Shown one piece after another: positions 34,770 through 46,284 of a stretch of 64,000 nt of DNA. The stretch comes from Neopestalotiopsis rosae (taxonomy: Eukaryota > Ascomycota > Sordariomycetes > Amphisphaeriales > Sporocadaceae). The stretch covers positions 4,464,001 to 4,528,000 of the forward strand of contig JALGAS010000005.1 in NCBI GenBank assembly GCA_023078685.1, read 5' to 3'. The translations under genes were made by a program, and so were the position numbers. Position 1 is the first letter of the stretch; the number at the start of each line of letters is the position of its first letter. The notes under the pieces were generated by a model. The model made no database searches, was not told where the DNA came from, and saw nothing but the letters and a program-made list of their open reading frames with translations.

Positions 34770-35704
34770 TAAGCATTTCCATCATATCCAAGAAAGCTGG
34801 TTCACTGACCATATGGCGATAGTGTTTGAAGTGGCGACACGACTGCAAAGAACGCTGTGGGCAGATCTTCGAGATTCATGTGGCCGATAGGTTCTTGGGT
34901 GGCTGATATTTCTCGGTATAATTATCGCGACTATCGCTATACGACCTCTTTGACCAGACATTTCACAAAAGCTTCATCTCTTGCAACTGTGAGCAAGCAC
35001 TATGGTCAAGACACCATCTGTGTATATAGGTATTAGAGCGCAGTGTCAAGTCCTTGAATCTTGTGAATTATATAGTAGACCTATAGTATCTTGCCCTTGC
35101 CACTATCTAAGGCGTAGCGTCAGGCAGGAGTAGCAGTCTAATACTGCTTAAACACATTCCAACACCTCCATTTTCATCATTGATCATTGTTCATGTCTAT
35201 CTAAGGGGCGTTTTTGGGTGATGCCTCTATACCATCAACACCAATATCGTATGGAAAGTGGCCGTAAATGTGCTGTCAGTGCTATACAGGTATAGCCACG
35301 GCACTATGGAGGCCTTCTCGAAAATATAAAAGTGGTATCGCTTCTCATCATTACAGCATGCTCTCTCTCTCTCTTTCTCTCTCGCTTCCACAATTACAGA
35401 GTCATCTCGGGCTATCGCAGAGCCGCCAGCGCCAGAAGCTCTTTCGAGTAACCGTTCAGTAGTCTGTACGCGTATATCCTTTAAATCGTGATAAATCACC
35501 TCGCCTGGTGAATCTTTGGCTGCCGTGCTTTCGTCTTGCTGAAAAGGAGCTACTTGGAACAAAGACAGATGTGCTGATACCCAAGAAGTCATGTGGTAGA
35601 TATTCAGGCTCTTCAAAAGCTAGCATCCAGATCACGTCCCATCGAGTAGCTGTCTGGAAGGAGGATTGTTGTGACCTGCGATAGACCCACTAACGCATAG
35701 CATC
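34770..35704. other. Intergenic, converging 3' ends
   Basis: 935 bp between the DOMON gene (+) and the kinase (-). It holds an imperfect CT repeat at 35361-35383. No ORF is supported. Confidence 0.5.
35361..35383. repeat. Imperfect (CT)n microsatellite
   Basis: A 23-bp run of CT units with one interruption (CTTTCT), read directly. It lies in the 3' region of the kinase gene. Confidence 0.8.
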
Positions 35705-38700
35705 CTACACTCGGCGATTCATGGCGGCAGTAGCGCCAGCCGATGCGAGGTCTTGCTTGGCACTAACACTGCGTCCAGCGACACGAGGCAGATTACTACC
35801 TGGGGCACTGCTCTGTGAAAGTCCGCTCTGGCCAGTACTGGTCCTCTTGATGCCACCCGAAGTGAAGGGTCCCGTGATACCAGAAGCACGCCGAGCTGTA
35901 GCTGCCACAACCGGCTTATGCGGCGAAGGACCCATGCGAGGAACTATCCTGTTGCCAGCTGCTGGCGGGTCTGGGAGAGGCCGGGGTGCCGAGATTGTGT
36001 TGTGACGCTTCATTGGCGATGCGTCACGTGTTGCTGCTGCTACCCGAGCCATGGAACTTCCGGGCTTCAGACCCGTGATGAATTCGTGTCGCACGGCCTC
36101 TTCCGGCTTGATGCGTCGATCCGGGTCCCAACGCAAACACTTGGATAGGAAGTCCAGGAAAGGTTCATCGTCGCACTTAAGGACCTGCTGGAGAGTCTTT
36201 GAGGAAGGTCTCCTTCGCCGTCCTTTGCTGGACACGGTCAGGCGTGGCTTGCCCATGGAGTCAAAGAAGAGCTTCTTCCGGGTACTCTTCTCAATAAGAT
36301 GCTTCTCCGGTGGCCCAAATACCTCCATAATGCAAGCAAGCTGCTCTTGCTCGTTCTCTCCAGGGAAAATCGGCACTCCAGTGTAGAGTTCAGCGAGAAT
36401 ACAGCCGACACTCCACATGTCGATGGGCAATCCGTAAGTCATACCAAGAATGACCTCGGGAGAGCGGTAAAATCGGGATTGAATGTATGTGTACACCTTT
36501 TCGTTCTCAAAACAACTTGAACCAAAATCAATCACCTTGAGTTCAGAGTGCATGGGGTGCCTCAGCAGAATATTCTCCGGCTTCAAGTCACAGTGAATGA
36601 CCTTGTGCTGCTTGAGTAATGTCAGGCAGCTGAGCATTTGCTTGGTGAAGCGCCTGACGAGCTTCAAGGAGGAGCCACGGAAGTTGTTCAGTTTGATGAA
36701 CTCGTAAAGATTCATGTCGAGAAGTTCAGTAGAAATGCAAAGATGGCCCCTGAAGTAGAAGCTGTGTGTAAAGTTGACCATGCTGTGCTTGTTTTTCGGG
36801 TCCCATTCGCGGATCTTTTGCAAGATATTAACTTCAACAAGAGCCTGCTGGTGGAATCGCTTCTTGTTTCGTATAATCTTGACGGCAACCAGCACACCCG
36901 TCTTGTGGTCAATGCAGCGAACGACCTGACCAAAACTTCCCTTGCCCAACACATCCACAATCTCATAGCGATATGAAAGATGGTCGCCAACAACGATAGA
37001 ATAGTCACCACGTTCGTCGTCGTATCCAAAGTTTGGCGCGCTAGACGACACATCGCCCTTGACTTTGGCTGCATTTTGCGTTCCACAGAAATAAATGTCC
37101 TTGTAATCGATAATTTCGCCACGTTCGTATATGTTGAGCATGGCAATGCGAATTGCTTCTTGGGGCCCGACTCGTTCTTTCGGTGTGGCCCGCTTGCGCA
37201 GAGCATCAAGAGTCCTGGCTGCCAACTCGGTTTCTCTCCTCTTTGATGCAATCTTCTTCATCTCTTCGTCGGCTAAGAGATCATCCTTGTCCACATCTGC
37301 GATATATGTCTCTGGCTTGACAGAAACTGTTGATGGCCTCGGGCGCAACAATCGTGCCATAGAAGGAGTCCTTGACGAAGTAGTGGTGTTCTCGATCATT
37401 GAGCTATTACCGACTTCTAGTGAGTTTTTCTTAACGTTTGCGACAGCGCCCTTTTGCTCCTTCTCCTGGGCCATCACAGCCGTCAAGCTAGATGCAGAGC
37501 TCTTTCTTCTTCTCGATTCGAGATAAGAAGTGGAGGGTTTGACGGCATGGTTTGGACTAGGAGCCTTCATTGAACCCAAAGTGGCAGAGATTGGAATTCG
37601 TGGCGGGGGCATGCTTTCTTGGCGTGCATGATCTTTGCCGTTGTCCACCGAACCATGAGCTTGATGACTGCTACTCTTTGAGGCACTTCGTTTCCAAGAG
37701 AGACTTAGCTTTCGCCTCAAGGTGCTCATAGACGACGGCGTTGGTGGCTCTTGAGGCTCATCGGGACTTGGGACCGGTGACTTTGTAGACGATTTTGCCA
37801 GCTTGGGCGCTCTAGGACCAGATGGCTTTTGTTGAGGTCTGGGTTCCGCGGGTATGATGGGCTCAGGCGGCGCCAGCACGGTATTGTTGCTACCATTTGT
37901 TTTCACCTTTGCAAGATTTGCCCCAAATGTGCTTTCATTCTTCGGTAACGACGTAGAGAGGAAAGGTGAAATTGCCGGCTTCTGCGACGGCGTATCGACA
38001 GGCAGGTCTGGTATGGAATCAGGTGAGCTATTCAAGACGCCGGCACTAGGACTATCCAATCGGTTATGATTTACTGCCGTGCTGGATCGCGCAGTTGGCT
38101 TCTCCGGGTCTCGATCCTTGTGGCCACGAGAAAAGAAACTGCTTTTCGATGCAGTCATGGGAGTAGTGGGAGTTTTTGCGATTATCCTGTTGGGCGGCGG
38201 GCTATGCTTTCCGTCATCATTGCTTGCATCTTTATTGTAAGATGCAATCTTGGCCGCCGTCGGTGTGCTTAGTGGCCCCAGGTTGAGCGGCGGGAGTCTC
38301 AGAGGAGCCAAGTTCTTCTTAGGTTGCGTGGGAGCAGATGTCTTCTTCTCGCCATCGGAGGTGGCACCACCCATTGTGCCCCTGATTTTGCGCGTACTTG
38401 GTTTTCGCTGGACCTGAGATAGCGGCTCGAAAGAAGGCGCATTTGACAATGTTCCCGTGGAGGTACTGTTGATACTGCTGGCGTCAAAAGCATAATTCGC
38501 CTTCTTCTTCTCCATGAAAGCTACTTCGGCCGGCGAATCCTTGGGTGATTCGTAAGCTTTAGGAATGGCTGGTACTGGGGGAACATCTTCCTCTTCGTCA
38601 GCAGCCGGGGCGGTATTGCTGAGACTGGCCACTGCCTTGGGGGCTGGTAATCTTGAGTTGGTCAAGTTTGGGGCATTAACACCGCGTTGAATGGATCCAA

Positions 38701-39871
38701 CCGATGTTCGCTGGGTGTTGAAACTCGCGTTCGAGGTTGCAGAAAGTCCAGAACTGTACGATTTCCTGTTGGGATCCGGTGTGGTTCGTTGCGAGGAAGG
38801 AGTGGAGGTTTTGCGCGGAATCATTGAGGGTGATCGTGAGCTTGGCCGTGGTTCACTTGACGGCGGTAGTGTGCTGGCAACTGATGACAAACTTTGAGGC
38901 TGGTGCATTGACATGCGCTTCATTCTTTGCGCGTCTGTCGGCGAAATCGTTCTGGCACCAAGACCACTGACATGAGAACTGTGAGTAGGCATAACGGAGG
39001 CTCTCCTTCCAGAGCCTGGCGTGGTAGGTGCTCCAGCTCTGGGAGAGCGCGGGAAGAGCACTGACTTGCGATTCCCATCAGGAGTGAGTTGGCTGCCGCT
39101 ACTGCCTGTGCTGGACGAGAAGTTGGAGGTGGACAATCTCGGTGCACCCTGAATGGACCTGGTTTTTGTTGCTCGAGAAGACGGCGCATTCTTCGCATCT
39201 CCCCCATATCCACTGAAAATTTCCAAAGATGTCCGCGGGCCATTGTCCTTACCCTCACCACTTGAAATCAAACTAGGTCGTCGTTTCCGAGCTGTTTGAG
39301 TGCCAAAATCAGAGTCAAGAAGTCCGGGGCCAGCCGATTTCCTAGACGGCTTCGCAATGGTGTTGGCAGTGGAAACTGGAGGATAATGGCTCTGGCGACG
39401 ATTTCTCATGGCGGCAGGTGCAGTTGGTGCATCGGCGATACTGACGGAAGAATTGGGTGCGCCCGAGGGGGCCGAACCCGCGCTGGGCTGCCTACTCGAA
39501 TTGCTGGGCCTCCTGAGTAACGATGCTGTTCTAATCGGTCTGCCTCCTACCGCCGCCGTGTTTGGTGTTGGATTCGGTTGAGGGACGATGCGTGAAGTAT
39601 TGCCATTCTGGCGGAAATTTGATTGCTGTCCCGCCATCTTGTCTAGCAAAGATGAGTCGTCGAAGATTGGCCGCTCCCCAGTAGGTGTAGGAAATTGGGT
39701 CAGCTTGAACTCGGACGAGGCAGTCTCAAGGCTGCTTTGGAGGTCGTCGAAGCTGACGGAGGGGAGGAAGTCAAAAGACGCCGTTGTGGTGTCGTCGCCT
39801 GCGTCACCGCTTCCCCCATGCCGACCAAAAGAAAACAGCGAGTGATTGTTGGAAGACGAAGCGCTCAGCAT
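35705..39871 (-). CDS. pom1: DYRK-family protein kinase, Pom1-like
   Basis: A single exon of 1388 codons from ATG at 39871. The first 900 residues are Ser/Pro/Thr-rich and disordered, with basic patches and many potential phosphosites, as in Pom1, where this part binds membrane and other factors. A DYRK-homology box (YDDERGDY) directly precedes the kinase domain (about residues 965-1265): GKGSFGQV P-loop, VAVKII Lys, HCDLKPEN catalytic loop, DFGSS, and the autophosphorylated activation loop YTYIQSRFYRSPE. The tail is basic and Ala-rich. DYRKs autophosphorylate on the second Tyr and then act on Ser/Thr. In fission yeast Pom1 forms polar gradients that time mitosis and place the septum; a role in polarity or septation is inferred. 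The Yak1 branch is less likely because of the long N-terminus. Confidence 0.9.
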   Translation of the reverse strand: MLSASSSNNHSLFSFGRHGGSGDAGDDTTTASFDFLPSVSFDDLQSSLETASSEFKLTQFPTPTGERPIFDDSSLLDKMAGQQSNFRQNGNTSRIVPQPNPTPNTAAVGGRPIRTASLLRRPSNSSRQPSAGSAPSGAPNSSVSIADAPTAPAAMRNRRQSHYPPVSTANTIAKPSRKSAGPGLLDSDFGTQTARKRRPSLISSGEGKDNGPRTSLEIFSGYGGDAKNAPSSRATKTRSIQGAPRLSTSNFSSSTGSSGSQLTPDGNRKSVLFPRSPRAGAPTTPGSGRRASVMPTHSSHVSGLGARTISPTDAQRMKRMSMHQPQSLSSVASTLPPSSEPRPSSRSPSMIPRKTSTPSSQRTTPDPNRKSYSSGLSATSNASFNTQRTSVGSIQRGVNAPNLTNSRLPAPKAVASLSNTAPAADEEEDVPPVPAIPKAYESPKDSPAEVAFMEKKKANYAFDASSINSTSTGTLSNAPSFEPLSQVQRKPSTRKIRGTMGGATSDGEKKTSAPTQPKKNLAPLRLPPLNLGPLSTPTAAKIASYNKDASNDDGKHSPPPNRIIAKTPTTPMTASKSSFFSRGHKDRDPEKPTARSSTAVNHNRLDSPSAGVLNSSPDSIPDLPVDTPSQKPAISPFLSTSLPKNESTFGANLAKVKTNGSNNTVLAPPEPIIPAEPRPQQKPSGPRAPKLAKSSTKSPVPSPDEPQEPPTPSSMSTLRRKLSLSWKRSASKSSSHQAHGSVDNGKDHARQESMPPPRIPISATLGSMKAPSPNHAVKPSTSYLESRRRKSSASSLTAVMAQEKEQKGAVANVKKNSLEVGNSSMIENTTTSSRTPSMARLLRPRPSTVSVKPETYIADVDKDDLLADEEMKKIASKRRETELAARTLDALRKRATPKERVGPQEAIRIAMLNIYERGEIIDYKDIYFCGTQNAAKVKGDVSSSAPNFGYDDERGDYSIVVGDHLSYRYEIVDVLGKGSFGQVVRCIDHKTGVLVAVKIIRNKKRFHQQALVEVNILQKIREWDPKNKHSMVNFTHSFYFRGHLCISTELLDMNLYEFIKLNNFRGSSLKLVRRFTKQMLSCLTLLKQHKVIHCDLKPENILLRHPMHSELKVIDFGSSCFENEKVYTYIQSRFYRSPEVILGMTYGLPIDMWSVGCILAELYTGVPIFPGENEQEQLACIMEVFGPPEKHLIEKSTRKKLFFDSMGKPRLTVSSKGRRRRPSSKTLQQVLKCDDEPFLDFLSKCLRWDPDRRIKPEEAVRHEFITGLKPGSSMARVAAATRDASPMKRHNTISAPRPLPDPPAAGNRIVPRMGPSPHKPVVAATARRASGITGPFTSGGIKRTSTGQSGLSQSSAPGSNLPRVAGRSVSAKQDLASAGATAAMNRRV

Positions 39872-42800
39872 TGGAGCGTTATTGTCAGTCGCAGTAACAC
39901 TTGTGCTTGCGGCCGGTAGATTATCTACCGGGTTGATGTTTTCTTTTGCACTAAGCAGTGGAGAAAACGAACCACGTCAGTAAACAAGGACGTTATGGAG
40001 CACACGAGAGGGGGATCGCAAGCCATTTGGTCTGCGCGTCTTTGCAAGCTGTGCACGTTGGAAATGGGAGGTGCACATACAGTCTCGTCGGCGAGTGGGA
40101 AGCATTTGCTGGTCTAGGGCCAGCAGGGACCTGGTGATCCCTGAACATAGGAATCGTTCAGCCAGCGCCGGCCAGGGTTCCTTTGACAACGGGGTTGCAG
40201 GTAAAGGGGTGGTCGGCAATGCGACAAAGGAAAAAAATAGCTGGGACAGCAGTCGACAACCTTGAAGTGAGAGCTTGACGTCGGAGCGAGTGTTGAGTGA
40301 AAAGATCACCCCCTTTAGTTTTGCTCTGGTCGGTACCAGTAGCCTGGAAAGAGTGCGAACTACAGTTAGGGCGGCCCGAGCAAGTGTGTAGGTACAGTAG
40401 GTGAGATATCTCCTATCTGCCGCTGCCGTTGGAGTTTCCGGGGTGGGCTCAGTCCGGTTAGGGAGCTGAGTTCAGTCGGGTTGTGGCTATCGCATTGCGG
40501 AACGGAGGCGCACAGGCTGATTGATCGTGGGCGTGCCAGATTCGGCGCGCTGGGCGGGTTGTTGGTCAACAGAGAGAGTTGAGCCTCGACCGAAAGCGTC
40601 GGCTGCTAGAGATTGAAGTTGGTTGGATGTTTGGACATGGAACAAGAAAATAAGAAGGTCGAGGTTGCTAGGCTAAGCTAGGAGATGCCCCACCTGGCCC
40701 GAACTCACGCTTGGCTGGCGCCTGACTGGTTCGAATTGGTTTTTTTGCTTCTTTTTCTTTGCAGGCGTCGCCCGGTCGCTAGCTACAGGTACTGTACTGT
40801 ACTGTCCTGTACCTCCTGTAAGCAGATAATAAAGGTAGGTCGGCAGGTAGCAGGTAGCAGCAGGCGTGCACCTTGGAACTTTCGAGTTGGCTGGGGCCCA
40901 CGTTCATCAATCAACGTGTGAGCTGCACCTAATAACGGGCGGTAATGTACGGAGTATGTAAGGCAGAACCAGCACTCCCCCGCCCTCATACGCCCATCCA
41001 AACAGAGTACACGCATGTTTTTAAAGTACCTACATGTTAGGTTACACATAATCCTCCCAACCCAGCGGTTATTATTCTACTGAAAGTGTCTAGAGGCACA
41101 CACACACATGCTGGCCGTGATTGTAAGGTTAAGTGATTGCAGCTCACTCAATTGCCCAATTGCCTATCACACGTCGAGAAGGGCTGATCAAAAGGAAGCA
41201 TGAATTCCTGTACATTATATGACCTGCCCTACCTCGTGGGGAATTAGACAATAAGAGCACATCACATTAAGTTATTACATGGCAGCTCTTGGACTCTTGG
41301 GGCCCGTCGAGTGGCAGAATCTTATTCACTTGCTACACTTTAACCCCAAATTGTCTCGAGTCTAATCTCACGGTGCAGCACCAAATAGCACCTAATAAAT
41401 CCCCGGCCTGCCACTCGGCACCTGTCTTGGGGCGGGACGTTTCGTGACAGAAGACAGCCGCCTTGTCGCGGGCAAAGAAGATCAAAGGACTCCATTTCCT
41501 CTCGTATCCGGCCACGGGACAATGTAATTAACAACTATCACGATGAGCAGCTAATTCTTTCGGACCCTCTCAAGTCCTCAATGAATAATTAACCCAGTCA
41601 CCATTCATCTTATTTCAACATTTTATAGCGATATATCATCTTAGTGCGCAACCCTGGACACAGGCGGTCTTGATAGGCTCGTTTACCGTATTTGCGACTC
41701 GGCAATGGCAAGATACGCGGCCGAGCCAAAGGTGGTTGAAAATGCATACACCCAAAACATCTTGCTTTGAACGCCAAATACGCCTGAGCTTTGGTTATCG
41801 GACCCCCCCTTCTCGCTTTTCTCTTTCTCTCGACAACATTTGTTTATCTTTGCTTTCAGACGTCTCGCCTTGTTTGTTTCTCTCTCATTTCACCACGTGT
41901 GACAGACAATTGGGGGTATCGATTAGACTTTTGGAAGAAACCCCGTTTCTGAACCCCCGATCCACGTGCTTTGCTGGTCAATATTCCCAGCAGTGATAGG
42001 TTTTTTGTCTCTTGTCTGTTCTCCTACATACACAATTACTGTGACTACTGCTACAAAAAAGTGAAATTTCCAATAATACGTAGGGAGAATGTGGGTGTGT
42101 GCCCACAGTTTGCAATCGCGTCTCAAGTCCATGGTCCCTTCATCCTCTGTTTTGACCTTGATCGGTCACATTCTTTGCCACTAATCATAATCTGCGATGA
42201 TCTTAGGACATGCATCATGCTTGTTGCTTAGCGACGAGCTCCAGTTCTGGAGAAAGCCACGCCAGCACGCACAACCATCTGCCATATCCATATAAACATG
42301 GCGGGGTTGTTGGGCAAATATCTGCATGCACTGCAGACTGTGATGAGTCCATGCTCAAGTGCAGTGCCTCGAGTGCTGCTGGGCCTTTCCGGATTTCCCA
42401 GCCTATCCTATTCTATCCTATCGTATCCCGTCGCAGTAAAAGATTCCCGCTGGCCCTGACCTGACCCAACAACCGTCAGAAAAGCAGTGTGCTGCTTCCT
42501 TCTATCCCGCGCGAAATGTGCAAAATGACTGGCTGCCGAGATTTCGTCATTACCGATTGGACATTGGAAATAAGGGGTCGCCTGGTTGCCGTGGCGGTTC
42601 CTTGTCCCTGACATATATCGTTCCGTCATATGCACTGACCTACCAAAAGAGGGCTTCCATGGTCTTTTGTTGATTTTCCATGTTTTTCTCTTTCTCGAAA
42701 AGGACCCTAGATTTACATGTGTAATTTTCCATGGTGCTATGTCATTCCGTCTTTCCCGTCGCGCTCCTGTGACGCGTTCTGGTCCGTCGGTCGATCGGTT

Positions 42801-43833
42801 ATGCTACCATTTCGAAACAACTCCACAGGGAGATTTGGGCAATATCTGCCCTTATTACATGCCCGATCTCATCAATGCGTGGAGCCTCAACCTAGTAACT
42901 ACGAGCCAAATAGCAGCCCAAGGAGAGATTTGTTTACTATCCGCGAATAAAAATCACAATGCGGGCAACAGCTACTACTGTACTATTGCCGATCTGCCCC
43001 CCATACCATCCGCACAACTCATTATACGAAGTCTGTAAGCAGGATCAGAAAGAGATTCGAATATCCGAGATGCTCTCGTGTTATTTATTTTGCCCTGCTC
43101 TTTTGCATGTTCGGCCCCCCTTTTTTTTCTTGCTGAAATATTTCAAATCGTATCGGGCGCGAATCTTTTCTTCATTGCCTGACCTTGGGGCGCGAAAGGA
43201 AAAAAAAAGATCGTCAGGGTCCCTCCTTCGGTGGTCCGTCCCCTATTTTTCTCTAACTATGGGTAGTCTGTAGTATGCTGCAGAGCGGCCAATGCAAGCC
43301 AACAACACCCACGGCCTTTGCTACCCCAATGAGAACGACGAACCGCCACTAAAAGGAGGCGCGGGACGTTTTCTTTGGGATGCCACGCTTGCCACGCTGC
43401 CAATCGTGCATAAGCCTCAGCCTAGTTGACCGACTGCTGCCAGATATCTATCATTGTACCGAGACAGGCAGTAAAATGTCTGATCCAGATATCACTGAGA
43501 TTTTCTAGAACATCATTAATGTCTGCCAGTAGCGCTTATCAAGATCATTTGCGGTCAAACATTTTTCGTCACCATTCGCTGCTCGGCGCTCCAATGATGC
43601 ACCATAGATCTGAAATTCCTTGCTTAGATATACCATACAAGCACTTCTTCCTGGAGTAACGTTAGGGGACAAGAATTGTAGATCGAGTATGTTCTAAGCT
43701 AGAAAACACCGAAAACATCATGTCAATTCCCCTCACCGGACTTGATCTCCGTTTCCAGATTCAGGGAATAGCTTCGTTGCCTATGGAGACTCTGAATACT
43801 TGGGTGTCGATCAATAACCAATATGAAGAGTTC
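39872..43833. other. 4-kb gene-free region upstream of the kinase
   Basis: I find no ORF with coding character on either strand. The part next to 39871 should be the kinase promoter and leader. It contains short TACTG repeats (near 40793), and a pyrimidine-rich tract on the plus strand at 41808-41890. T- and A-runs occur around 43110 and 43200. Confidence 0.5.
41808..41890 (+). promoter_or_regulatory. Pyrimidine-rich tract
   Basis: About 80 bp of mostly C and T on the plus strand. CT-rich blocks often precede transcription starts in filamentous fungi, so this could mark the start of an unannotated plus-strand transcript. No coding gene follows for 7 kb on this strand. Confidence 0.3.
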
Positions 43834-44293
43834 CTACACCCAGGTCTCAGGCTGCTTCTCTGCCTTGCGCCGCAAGAGCTCTCGCGCACGCTCTTCTTTC
43901 TCATCAAGGGATTTTATTGCATCATCCTTGAACTTACTGAATTCATCACCGTCTTTCTGCTAAAGGGCTTCAATGATAATAGTATCAGATGAGGCCGGCG
44001 ACGAGAAGCACAGAAAGGTAGGAAGCGGACTTACCAAGCATTCTCCTGTCAATCCAAGCGCTAGTGGTTGAGAGTCTGCTGAATTCATCGTCAATGGCCC
44101 TCTTTGACTGATCATACTGCCGCTGGACCTCCTGACGCGCTGGACCAATCTTTGAGAGAACCGTAGCGGCATCATCATGGTCAGCGCTTTTAGTTAATAC
44201 AGCGACGGTTTGGCCGATTTCTTGTGTTGATTTGTCGTACATCTTGTTTAGTTTTCTGACACTTGGGTCGCAATAACCAGAGCTATAACTCAT
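43834..44293 (-). CDS. Small charged helical protein of unknown function, 125 residues
   Basis: Two exons (44293-44035 and 43952-43834) joined across an 82-nt intron with GTAAGT donor and an acceptor at AGCAGAAAG. The product begins MSYSSGYCDPSVRKLNKMYD, has several heptad-like stretches (VLSKIGPARQEVQRQYDQSK; DDAIKSLDEKEERARELLRR) and ends QPETWV. It is probably mostly alpha-helical, and possibly coiled-coil. There is no signal peptide, membrane helix or known motif. Three-base periodicity and a clean junction support coding; the acceptor choice among nearby AGs was fixed by keeping the frame open. An alternative is a longer first exon stopping at 43985. Confidence 0.55.
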
Positions 44294-45522
44294 GGTGCTC
44301 GAATTTGTGTCTACTTTGAAGTTGAGAATCCATGAGTATGTTTTACTGCTTTCTTTGGTGAAATGTAGTGGTTTCTTGATATTTCTGGAGTGTAACGAAC
44401 GGCGCTCTTCGACTATTTATACCTTTACAGTCCCTAGATGAGTGTATGATCTCTTTGCTCATGATCGTGATGAAATGGTTGCGAATTCTTTGAAGTAACA
44501 TGATTCCCTATTGTTAACTTATCGGATCGCACGTGCGATGCCTGAATCAGAAAGTGTGCGTGAATCTGCGGCGGTGCTATTTACCAAAAGTGAATGGCAA
44601 CCGGTTTCTCCTAGTAAATTGCAGCTCGTCGTGGTTTTAGTATTCAAAGACGAGTTTCTCATATATCCCCATTGCCCACGGTGAAGTTGGGCTGCAAACA
44701 TTCACGAAGCACAAAGACGGAGAATAGGAGTTACAACGACATATGAACCAACACCCAGTGGATCACAATCGAGTGCTACAATAAAGAAAGAGCTTAAAAT
44801 AGCTTGAAACCCCTTGATACCAACATTTTTTATGACCGATTACGGCTCTTGACCAGCTAGGCGGGCGATTTCCGTTCAAATTGACATACACCTCTTCGAC
44901 AGCATTCATCTGAGTGCGACGCAGCCTGAGGAAAATATGAGAACACCGACTCTGCATCACGATACTACGACACATCTTTGGGACGTTGAACATTCGGCAA
45001 CTTATGAATAACAGTTGAGTGGTGATACATTAACAAATAGCAATAGTATTAGCTTGAGCGATGGCGCTCTCGAAAGTCCAAAGCCGTGCCCTATAACGCA
45101 TGTATAATCTGAGTTTCGAATAGCAATACCCAAGGAAAGTTCTCATGAGAACACATCAAGCGTAGCTGACCCAGAAAACACAGGTTGGGATTAATCCGGC
45201 GCCCAAGGGGTCGCCCGAAGATGAGGGGAGTTTTATTCACAGCTCTCACAGTAGAACCCTTTCGAGCTCTTGGTCCCATCTGCCATCGGGCTGCACAGAT
45301 TTCGAAAGCTGATGCAAGGATTTGATCTCTCAATGACGTTCCTGACATGGCGCTCTTCCTCGTGTAGTCCGAGCCCATGTAGGGATGGGAAGATCCGGTA
45401 CTTCGGGCTTTCCAGCCCGAATTAGCATGCTCATCTCTTCAGAGAGCTATCGAGTACGTCGAGGGCGGTCGATCATCGTGTAATTGAATACACTCTTGTC
45501 TTTTCGCTTATTCTCCTTCTCT
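44294..45522. other. Intergenic, 1.2 kb
   Basis: It holds the promoter of the 125-residue gene (left) and the 3' flank of the DUF4536 gene (right). Short frames only. Nothing else is seen. Confidence 0.5.
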
Positions 45523-45949
45523 TCACATGAATAGCCTGTAGATACCCATCCAGACCAGTCCCAAACTCGTCGCCGTGATGCCGGCCTTCCTGCTCCGAAT
45601 GCCGAGGAAGCTCTTGCTCGCAATAATCTTTGCGCGCTGCTGTTCGATCTGCGACATGCCGGAGAAGTAGCTGTAAGCACCGAGGCCGAGGAAGGCACCG
45701 CCGCCTGTGAGTTGCGAGTCAGTTATTGTGTGTGAGCCACGTGGAATGCTTCGACGAAATTGTCGAAGTGCCAGTTGTTCGAGGATAGACAGCAGATCGT
45801 CCAGCTAGACAAGCAAACACGTTCAGCGTAGCAAATTACGTACCGATGATCCTGCAACCTGCGCAGTCGTCAGCGCCGTCGGCTCGAAGCAGGTCGTTGA
45901 GCTTCTCCGGCTTATCAAGCTTGTAGGGCGTTTCCGTGTCTCTGGCCAT
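45523..45949 (-). CDS. DUF4536 / DMAC1-like mitochondrial protein, 95 residues
   Basis: Two exons (45949-45844 and 45704-45523; 139-nt intron, GTACGT donor) give 95 residues. MARDTETPYKLDKPEKLNDL is followed by DDCAGCRIIG, the Cys-x-x-Cys motif that marks DUF4536, and by two hydrophobic helices, GGAFLGLGAYSYFSG and the last SLGLVWMGIYRLF. Between them is a basic, amphipathic stretch (EQQRAKIIASKSFLGIRSRK). The family includes the human distal-membrane-arm assembly factor DMAC1, which helps build complex I in the inner mitochondrial membrane; a similar role is inferred. It lies just downstream of mpp10 on the same strand with 335 bp between, so it is not obviously co-transcribed. Confidence 0.75.
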
Positions 45950-46284
45950 TTTGGAATGTCTGCGGTGTTCCGGCGCAAGTTGAGCGTTGCGAACTGTTTA
46001 CTTCCAAAGCGCCCTTGGTGGAACTTTTTTCTTTGGGCCGGGAGCTTGAGCTCCCAAGCTATTATCGGCCGGTTGTATGGAAATGATTGGCGCTAAACGC
46101 GATTCGGCAAATCCATACGTAGAATACATCTTCTGCAAAGGAATGAATAAGTCATAGAATAAATACGAATAAGGATAAGATTATTGCAGTACACTGTGCT
46201 AGAAAAGAAAATCGTGGTTGATTTTGATTGTGAAACTTCAATGTTAACAACGCTTTATGCTGTTGTGGTGCCACAAATCTACAT
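45950..46284. promoter_or_regulatory. Intergenic between mpp10 and the DUF4536 gene
   Basis: 335 bp, expected to hold the mpp10 3' end and the promoter of the small mitochondrial gene. No distinct motif is recognised. Confidence 0.4.

Noticed and set aside
43655..43672. GTTAGGGG, a telomere-repeat-like octamer, as possible telomerase RNA template
   Set aside because: Only one repeat unit is present, and no conserved telomerase-RNA elements could be recognised around it.
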